A stretch of 26,225 bases of DNA from a virus. The translations under genes and the position numbers were made by a program. This document shows, one piece after another, positions 21,998 to 26,225 of the stretch. The notes beneath the pieces are model-generated. The model ran no database searches. It saw only the letters and a list, made by a program, of their open reading frames with translations, and had not been told where the DNA came from. The first letter of the stretch is position 1; each line of letters opens with the position of its first letter. The DNA lies in IMG/VR virus record IMGVR_UViG_3300042154_001914, positions 1-26,225 of that record, one strand, 5' to 3'.

Positions 21998-22107
21998 TTC
22001 TTATCAATTTTAAATTTTGAACTTGTTTTCGTTTTACTTACTAAATAATAATCTAAACTTTCGTAGTGGATATAGTAAGTTGTTTTGTCTATTTTAATTG
22101 TTTTCAT
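21994..22107 (-). CDS. Tiny protein (37 aa)
   Basis: ATG at 22107 to TGA at 21994 encodes MKTIKIDKTTYYIHYESLDY and continues YLVSKTKTSSKFKIDKK, a beta-hairpin-like basic peptide. It overlaps the zinc-finger gene end by 14 nt and the next start by ATGA, which is good evidence for translation in this packed operon. Confidence 0.55.
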   Translation of the reverse strand: MKTIKIDKTTYYIHYESLDYYLVSKTKTSSKFKIDKK

Positions 22108-22399
22108 ATTCTTTTAATATTTCGTTATAACTTGGTGCTTTATATTCGTAATTTTCGCCCTCAAAATAACATTCTTCTTTATATCCTAATACCGCTTGTC
22201 TAATGTAGTGCATTCCTTTACTCGGTAGTATTTTATTTCTGCGATCCTTTCTCAATTGAATCTCGTTCTTATTATGGCATCTTCTGCATCTATAAGTGAA
22301 GTATTGATTCGCTGTGCCTCTGTGCTTGTTAAAACCTTGTAGGAAGTTAAGAATATTTAGCTCCTTTTCCTTCCCACATTGCTTACATTCTCTTGTCAT
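22094..22399 (-). CDS. Zinc-ribbon protein (101 aa)
   Basis: The first 45 residues have two CxxC pairs (RECKQCGKEK... and YRCRRCHNKNE), a treble-clef/zinc-ribbon arrangement common to phage HNH and endonuclease-VII-like proteins. The rest is basic (LRKDRRNKILPSKG) and acidic at the end; no His-Asn-His catalytic set is apparent, so a nuclease claim is not supported. It may bind nucleic acid. Its start is 1 nt after the stop of the 51-aa gene. Confidence 0.62.
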   Translation of the reverse strand: MTRECKQCGKEKELNILNFLQGFNKHRGTANQYFTYRCRRCHNKNEIQLRKDRRNKILPSKGMHYIRQAVLGYKEECYFEGENYEYKAPSYNEILKEYENN

Positions 22400-22400
22400 C

Positions 22401-22556
22401 TTATTTTACTTTTGGTTTATAAATATTTTTATCCCATCCTTCCTTGATCTTTGCCATTTCAGTTGCGTACATTCCGAAGAAGTACATACTCCATTCATTG
22501 TACGAACTAAATTGAAACGGAGGGTAAACTGTGCGAATAATTCTTAATGTTTTCAT
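22401..22556 (-). CDS. Small protein (51 aa)
   Basis: ATG at 22556 to TAA at 22401 encodes MKTLRIIRTVYPPFQFSSYN and continues with EWSMYFFGMYATEMAKIKEG. Aromatic- and Met-rich, no membrane segment certain. It lies 1 nt from the zinc-ribbon start. I do not recognise a function, though similar 'YPPFQFSSYNEWSMY' peptides seem familiar in flavobacterial phages. Confidence 0.6.
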   Translation of the reverse strand: MKTLRIIRTVYPPFQFSSYNEWSMYFFGMYATEMAKIKEGWDKNIYKPKVK

Positions 22557-22615
22557 AATGTTTTTAATTTTAATTGATATGCGTTACTTGCTTCATGATA
22601 TAATACCAATGTAGG

Positions 22616-22831
22616 TTATAGTTTAATTAATTCGTCTTTCACTTCTCCCCAATAGTAAGTATTATCATTCCATTGGAAGTTGCCTCCTCTATCTGAATCC
22701 TCATAGCATGGATTTGAATTTATAATCTCATCAACTGCAATTAATGCACATTGTTTAGCTTCAATACTAGTAATTAAACCAACATCTGAAAAGTTAACTA
22801 TTAACTCCTTTGCTTTATCTTTTGGTGTCAT
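22616..22831 (-). CDS. Small conserved protein, paralogue A (71 aa)
   Basis: The 71-aa product begins MTPKDKAKELIVNF, has AKQCALIAVDEIINSN in the middle and ends YYWGEVKDELIKL. The same three blocks occur in the 73-aa gene at 23341-23562, so the two are paralogues. I recall this family from many Bacteroidota phages with no known function. A 91-nt non-coding gap precedes it, which is unusual here. Confidence 0.65.
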   Translation of the reverse strand: MTPKDKAKELIVNFSDVGLITSIEAKQCALIAVDEIINSNPCYEDSDRGGNFQWNDNTYYWGEVKDELIKL

Positions 22832-22922
22832 AATCTTTTTTTAGTTTATTTATGTGTTTCTTTTTTGCATCTACTAACAACAGTTATGGGGCATAATGAC
22901 GTTCATACCCGTTCGACCTTGA

Positions 22923-23162
22923 TTAATATAAACGTTCACCACATTTTAAGCATTCAGGCATATCAACGTCTTCACCTTTTATAAAATGACATGGGTGTTC
23001 ACAAGGGTTAATTTTATGCAAATCTTTAATTATACTATTAAATTTAATCATATAATCTAAATTTTCATTCTCATTATGTATTTTATTCATTCTTTGATAT
23101 ATAAATTCTAAATGTCTTATATCATCTCTACATATTTTTATTAATTTTCCTTCTTCTTTCAT
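22923..23162 (-). CDS. Putative zinc-binding small protein (79 aa)
   Basis: The 79-aa product has an N-terminal helical region (IKICRDDIRHLEFIYQRMNK) and a C-terminal Cys/His cluster: NPCEHPCHFIKGEDVDMPEC followed by LKCGERLY, i.e. CxxxC and CxxC pairs able to bind one zinc. Such C-terminal ribbons are common in small phage regulatory proteins, but the role is unknown. It overlaps the upstream gene by ATGA. Confidence 0.6.
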   Translation of the reverse strand: MKEEGKLIKICRDDIRHLEFIYQRMNKIHNENENLDYMIKFNSIIKDLHKINPCEHPCHFIKGEDVDMPECLKCGERLY

Positions 23163-23344
23163 AATTTTGGAATCCTTTCACCGTTAATAGCTAAATCATA
23201 ACCTTCCTTCCAAGCATCTAATATTTGTTGTTCTTCCATTATTTCAGCTTGTTTAAATATATCGTTATTAAAATCAATATCCCCATTTGATAAAGGTAAA
23301 TTAATCAATAAATTTTCTTTTAAAAATTCAACGACTGTCTTCAT
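23159..23344 (-). CDS. Small conserved protein (61 aa)
   Basis: The ATG at 23344 forms an ATGA overlap with the previous stop and is preferred over an in-frame ATG at 23377, which would overlap by 37 nt. The product is MKTVVEFLKENLLINLPLSN, then FKQAEIMEEQQILDAWKEGY. The 'A-x-x-MEExQIxDAWxxG' helix is familiar from small proteins of Bacteroidota phages; the function is unknown. ATGA links it to the next gene. Confidence 0.62.
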   Translation of the reverse strand: MKTVVEFLKENLLINLPLSNGDIDFNNDIFKQAEIMEEQQILDAWKEGYDLAINGERIPKL

Positions 23345-23562
23345 AATTTTTTTATTTCTGTTTTTACTTGTTGCCAATATTCTTTTCTTTCAGTATCATG
23401 AAGCCAGTATTCATCTATTATCTCATTAACTGCAATTAATGCACATTTTTCAGCATTATAATATTCGTTTTCTGCTCCGTTTTCAGCGTAATCATAATCA
23501 GTTGTAAATGAATACATTCTAAATTTTTTAACTAATTCTTTTGCTTTTTGTTTTGGTGTCAT
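23341..23562 (-). CDS. Small conserved protein, paralogue B (73 aa)
   Basis: The 73-aa product begins MTPKQKAKELVKKF, contains AEKCALIAVNEIIDEY and ends EYWQQVKTEIKKL. It aligns end-to-end with the 71-aa gene at 22616-22831, with a divergent loop between blocks. It overlaps the start of the next gene by ATGA. A duplicated small protein suggests that dosage or partner choice matters; the role is unknown. Confidence 0.65.
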   Translation of the reverse strand: MTPKQKAKELVKKFRMYSFTTDYDYAENGAENEYYNAEKCALIAVNEIIDEYWLHDTERKEYWQQVKTEIKKL

Positions 23563-23774
23563 AAATAATTTTTAAATACGTTTAAAACCTTTTCACTAAT
23601 CGGTTGCTTATATATTATAAACTTATTATAAGTTGCCCTTGTAGTGCTTTCTAATACCTTCGCCCTAATAGGTGAATAAATACGATTACCAACAACCTTT
23701 CGTTGTCTTGATTCGATAGCGACAAAGCTATCCCTAACCTTGTCGCATTCATTTTTGTTTACTAATAATTTCAT
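23559..23774 (-). CDS. Unknown basic protein (71 aa)
   Basis: The 71-aa product begins MKLLVNKNECDKVRDSFVAI and has a basic segment SRQRKVVGNRIYSPIRAKVL, reminiscent of a nucleic-acid-binding peptide, but no known motif. It sits 2 nt after the DUF3127 stop and overlaps the next gene by 4 nt. Confidence 0.55.
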   Translation of the reverse strand: MKLLVNKNECDKVRDSFVAIESRQRKVVGNRIYSPIRAKVLESTTRATYNKFIIYKQPISEKVLNVFKNYL

Positions 23775-23776
23775 AC

Positions 23777-24106
23777 TTAAAATGGTGGTTCTTCTAGTAT
23801 AGTATTCTCAATCTTCACCTCGTTTGTAACAGTTTCGATTCTCCAACAATCTAAAGAGATAAAGTTGCTAACAATTTGAGTAGTCTGGTTCGTCCAATCA
23901 CGGCCATTAAGGTTACAATGAACATTCACTTCATCACCTATTTTAAACTTGTCTAATAACGGACATTTGTCTTTAGTTACTTGAACCTTGTAGGTGTTCG
24001 GGTACTGGTCTAAAGTAGTCACTTTAAATTCTCTTTTAGAAAATGCATCACTTACTACGATTGTGTCGTTGATTCCTACAATTCTACCTTTAATTTCAAT
24101 TTTCAT
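23777..24106 (-). CDS. DUF3127 OB-fold ssDNA-binding protein
   Basis: The 109-aa product is a single OB-fold-like domain: MKIEIKGRIVGIN, KREFKVTTLDQYP, then KFKIGDEVNVHCNLNGRDW and a final WRIETVT strand, matching the DUF3127 pattern (QYP, GDEV, NxxGRxW). The C-terminus ILEEPPF resembles the acidic tip of bacterial SSBs that recruits partner proteins. It probably coats ssDNA during recombination and replication, working with ERF upstream. The start overlaps the small membrane gene by 11 nt. Confidence 0.78.
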   Translation of the reverse strand: MKIEIKGRIVGINDTIVVSDAFSKREFKVTTLDQYPNTYKVQVTKDKCPLLDKFKIGDEVNVHCNLNGRDWTNQTTQIVSNFISLDCWRIETVTNEVKIENTILEEPPF

Positions 24107-24275
24107 ATCTGTTTATATTTATTTGTTTGTTAATGTACTCGTTTGTTGTTCCATTTGTGTCTATGTAAAATGATTCTTTACGCTCATTTATCCGATAGTT
24201 TTTACTTTCCTTAATGCATCGGAATTGCAAAACTAACACAATTCCGACACAAGGCAATATTAAAACCTTAAACAT
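24096..24275 (-). CDS. Small membrane or secreted protein (59 aa)
   Basis: ATG at 24275 to TGA at 24096 encodes 59 residues starting MFKVLILPCVGIVLVLQFRC. The first ~20 are hydrophobic (one membrane helix or signal anchor), the rest polar and basic. It overlaps the upstream gene by 8 nt and DUF3127 by 11 nt, filling what would be a 161-nt gap. No family recognised; a membrane-targeting early protein is plausible. Confidence 0.6.
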   Translation of the reverse strand: MFKVLILPCVGIVLVLQFRCIKESKNYRINERKESFYIDTNGTTNEYINKQININRYEN

Positions 24276-24768
24276 TCTTAATCATAATTGAACTTTTGCT
24301 AAATGTTATTATCGGACGCTGTAAAACCTCTCCAGTGCTTTCATCTAAGCTACTAACTTTTGACAATGCAACTTGTTTATATTTCTCCTCGATTTCTTTA
24401 AGGTTATCCTTAGCAATTTTCCATTCCTCAATATCTGAATAGTCAATCATTCGTCTACCTTCTACTTTAGTTATCATTTTAGATCCGTATTTAAAACTTT
24501 TTTCAGTTCTATTTTCAGCTTCTTCAATTGCTAACTCCTGGACATCTCTATTAACTTTATCTGCTATGTCTTTAACCTCATTAGATATAGTATAAAGGCT
24601 CAAAGCGTCTAGATCTCCATTTCTTACTGCTTGTATCATCATATCAAAATGATCGTGTAAAGTCATTACAGTTGCTTCTGTTACTACTGATAAATGAAAG
24701 GGATTTTCAACTGGTGTATTTTCCCAGTGCATTTGATCTTCTCTGTTAATGTCGTTTAAATTTTCCAT
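24268..24768 (-). CDS. Conserved early phage protein next to ERF (166 aa)
   Basis: The 166-aa acidic product contains TVMTLHDHFDMMIQAVRNGD and LSLYTISNEVKDIADKVNRD, then EEWKIAKDNLKEIEEKYKQV, indicating a helical fold with a coiled coil. I recall such proteins beside recombination genes in Bacteroidota phages without a defined function. It starts 2 nt after the ERF stop, so it likely belongs to the recombination set. Confidence 0.62.
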   Translation of the reverse strand: MENLNDINREDQMHWENTPVENPFHLSVVTEATVMTLHDHFDMMIQAVRNGDLDALSLYTISNEVKDIADKVNRDVQELAIEEAENRTEKSFKYGSKMITKVEGRRMIDYSDIEEWKIAKDNLKEIEEKYKQVALSKVSSLDESTGEVLQRPIITFSKSSIMIKNV

Positions 24769-24770
24769 GA

Positions 24771-25283
24771 TTATTTACTTTTTTCGATTAATACTTTTTC
24801 AATTTCGCTACTTACATTGTACTTTGCTTTGATTTGCTCTAGTGTTCCTTTACCTTCTTTTAAAGCATCTACACATCTAATAAAATTAGTTGAACCAACT
24901 TGTAAGATTTCCTTAACTATTGGTTGTGGTGCGCTTGCTTTATGTCCGTCGTCATCATCCGCCATTAACGATAAAATTGCCGAGATTTGGTAACGACGAA
25001 AATAAGTTATTTGGCTACCGAGAGCTTGGGCAGTTAAATTAGGACTTAACTCTATATTACTTTCAATCATTTCACCACTATCAATATCAATGATTTGTGT
25101 ATGTACTTTGCCGTCTTTAATAGGTTGTAATAAGATTAAACCTTTCTCTAGTAGTATCGGTTCAACTGCATCAATTAAAGCGTTTAAATCGGCATAAGTA
25201 TTTTTAAAATGTGGATTTTTTGCGTTTTTCTTTACAACTCCAATTTCTTTTTTTGCCTCGTGTAATTTTGCGTAAATTTTCAT
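24771..25283 (-). CDS. erf: ERF-family single-strand annealing protein
   Basis: The 170-aa product carries the ERF signature: NPHFKNTYADLNALIDAVEP (about 23-42), KGLILLQPI, then TAQALGSQITYFRRYQISAI and LMADDDDGH (about 83-113). These proteins form rings on ssDNA, anneal complementary strands and drive phage recombination or circularisation. The length is normal for the core; the variable C-terminal tail is short. It overlaps the first early gene by ATGA and is second in the operon from the strong early promoter. Confidence 0.87.
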   Translation of the reverse strand: MKIYAKLHEAKKEIGVVKKNAKNPHFKNTYADLNALIDAVEPILLEKGLILLQPIKDGKVHTQIIDIDSGEMIESNIELSPNLTAQALGSQITYFRRYQISAILSLMADDDDGHKASAPQPIVKEILQVGSTNFIRCVDALKEGKGTLEQIKAKYNVSSEIEKVLIEKSK

Positions 25284-25483
25284 AATTTTTCGTAAGTTAA
25301 CATTTTTATATAATCTATTTTATCAAAAAGTAAATCTAGAATATCTATTTCGCTATCTTCTAACTTAATACTCTCAATGTCAAAATTGCCGTTAAGGTTT
25401 AAGTATTCCTCTTCAAATGTTGGGTGAGTGAACTCAATCTCTACCCTTAATTTTAATTCTCTAAATTCAATTTGTACTTCCAT
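25280..25483 (-). CDS. First gene of the early operon, unknown (67 aa)
   Basis: The acidic 67-aa product starts MEVQIEFRELKLRVEIEFTH and ends DLLFDKIDYIKMLTYEKL. Alternating strands then a helix; no known family. Its position as the first gene after the perfect promoter suggests high early expression. It overlaps ERF by 4 nt. Confidence 0.6.
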   Translation of the reverse strand: MEVQIEFRELKLRVEIEFTHPTFEEEYLNLNGNFDIESIKLEDSEIDILDLLFDKIDYIKMLTYEKL

Positions 25484-25508
25484 AATTAATTTGTTTTAGT
25501 TTGTTTGA

Positions 25509-25538
25509 CAAAGATACTACATTTATTTAAATATACAA
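25509..25538 (-). promoter_or_regulatory. Strong Bacteroidota-type promoter of the early operon
   Basis: On the minus strand TTG (25536-25538) and TATCTTTG (25509-25516) are spaced by 19 nt, an exact match to the TTG-N19-TAnnTTTG consensus for the Bacteroidota primary sigma factor. Transcription should begin near 25502, about 20 nt before the first ATG. Confidence 0.85.
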
Positions 25539-25562
25539 GCGTTTATTTAAATTATTTTAATT

Positions 25563-25597
25563 AAAAAAAGTGAGATAGTTTTAATTACCTCACTTTT
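25563..25597 (-). terminator. Terminator after the endolysin gene
   Basis: AAAAGTGAG pairs with CTCACTTTT (9 bp) around a 14-nt loop, followed by a T run on the minus strand. It separates the lysis cassette from the early promoter. On the plus strand the stem ends in only four T, so reverse function is weak. Confidence 0.87.
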
Positions 25598-25641
25598 AAC
25601 AACTTAACTAAAAACTAAAATATTATGAATTATAAAGATAG

Positions 25642-26106
25642 TTAAATAATTGGATATTTCATTCCATTATTAATCATTATTTCTTTTTTACTTAATGTTT
25701 GCCACGTATGACCGAATGTTTTTTCAAAGTGTGGTGCATCTTTAAATGATTTCCAGTCACCTCCCCAAGTCCAGCCTTTAGATTTGAAATAAGATACTAC
25801 TGTTTTCCAATGTTCATCTATATCAAATGACGCAGTTTCAAAAGTTCCATTATTATCTTTGTCTTTAAGTATAACAATATCAAAAGCTAATCCGTAATTA
25901 TGAATTGATTGCCCACCCCTAGCATTAGTAACTTTTGGACGTTTAGCAAATAATATATTTTGTTCTTCAACTGATCTATAAACGTAAGTAAAACGCAACC
26001 TTACACCTTTAGGTAATAAGTTATTACATTGTATATAGTCATTATGTAACTCATCACGTAACTTTGGGTGAGCTGTTTTAATTCTGTTTATTGTAATTAA
26101 GTCCAT
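25642..26106 (-). CDS. M15-family peptidase, endolysin
   Basis: The 154-aa product has the M15 zinc-binding pattern: SIHNYGLAFDIV with His69 and Asp76, and DAPHFE with His126; the GGxSxHxxGxAxD layout matches L-alanyl-D-glutamate/D-Ala-D-Ala peptidases. It should cleave peptidoglycan stem peptides at the end of infection. There is no signal peptide, so it needs the holin-like partner encoded immediately upstream, sharing one base (TAATG). Length is that of a bare catalytic domain. Confidence 0.9.
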   Translation of the reverse strand: MDLITINRIKTAHPKLRDELHNDYIQCNNLLPKGVRLRFTYVYRSVEEQNILFAKRPKVTNARGGQSIHNYGLAFDIVILKDKDNNGTFETASFDIDEHWKTVVSYFKSKGWTWGGDWKSFKDAPHFEKTFGHTWQTLSKKEIMINNGMKYPII

Positions 26107-26225
26107 TATATCTTAGTTAATTTAGCTATTGCAGTAGCAGTGCTTCCAACCGTAATTAATACTGCTCCGATTGTTGCAGTTGCAGGTAGTGTTATAAGTC
26201 CACCACCTATTAGTCCTAAAACTAT
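26106..26225 (-). CDS. Holin-like membrane protein, C-terminal fragment
   Basis: The open frame enters from the window edge and gives 39 residues: IVLGLIGGGLITLPATATIG and AVLITVGSTATAIAKLTKI. Gly/Ala/Thr-rich hydrophobic helices with a basic end, directly before an endolysin, are typical of phage holins. The N-terminus is outside the window, so topology and class are unknown. Confidence 0.65.
   Translation of the reverse strand: MVLGLIGGGLITLPATATIGAVLITVGSTATAIAKLTKI

Noticed and set aside
22094-22399. HNH or endonuclease VII-type nuclease
   Set aside because: The zinc-ribbon cysteines are present but the catalytic His/Asn pattern is not seen.
1-26225. tRNA genes, insertion sequences, integrase or attachment sites
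   Set aside because: No cloverleaf-like sequence, transposase or recombinase motif was seen by eye on either strand; a covariance-model scan would be needed to exclude degenerate tRNAs.

Overview
The window is part of an AT-rich, tailed, siphovirus-type phage genome (or an integrated prophage) from a Bacteroidota host, most likely a flavobacterium. Evidence for the host group: starts lack Shine-Dalgarno sequences and sit behind A/T-rich leaders; one intergenic promoter fits the Bacteroidota consensus TTG-N19-TAnnTTTG exactly (25509-25538); and most structural proteins resemble families I recall only from Bacteroidota phages. Every gene I can support is on the minus strand, so transcription runs from high to low coordinates. 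Family names come from reading the proteins; no database search was run.

Layout in transcription order. (1) Lysis: the C-terminus of a holin-like membrane protein (26106-26225) and an M15-family endolysin (25642-26106), closed by a hairpin terminator (25563-25597). (2) Early region from a strong promoter: a 67-aa protein, an ERF single-strand annealing protein, a 166-aa protein, a small membrane protein, a DUF3127 OB-fold ssDNA-binding protein, then many small overlapping genes of unknown function (21033-23774). (3) A regulatory stretch (20622-21069) with two promoter-like sequences, two hairpin terminators, a possible ~105-nt RNA, a small lipoprotein-like gene and a pseudoknot-capable leader ending 6 nt before the helicase start codon. 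(4) Replication: SF2 helicase, primase-helicase (BT4734/PriCT-2/VirE), an intergenic array of TTGTAACC octamers in both orientations that looks like an origin, and a VRR-NUC nuclease. (5) A middle segment with a membrane peptide, a MazG-like pyrophosphohydrolase, a second MazG-like protein and several tiny genes, ending in a phage sigma factor (14087-14599). (6) Late region: TerS, TerL, tail-assembly chaperone with a likely -1 frameshift, neck/tail proteins, tape measure, XkdF-like protease, a beta-helix protein, scaffold-like protein, major capsid, major tail protein, a 139-aa protein and the N-terminus of the portal at the window edge.

The genes are packed into an almost continuous operon with ATGA, TAATG or 8-29-nt overlaps. 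These overlaps fix many start sites and reveal nine genes of 32-59 aa. The few real gaps carry the regulatory signals: terminators, the origin-like array, promoters, and a nonamer found exactly 8 nt before three late start codons. The plausible programme is early recombination and small host-interaction proteins, then replication, then a phage sigma factor made just before the late genes. No integrase, tRNA, CRISPR array, insertion sequence or DNA polymerase is seen in this window.
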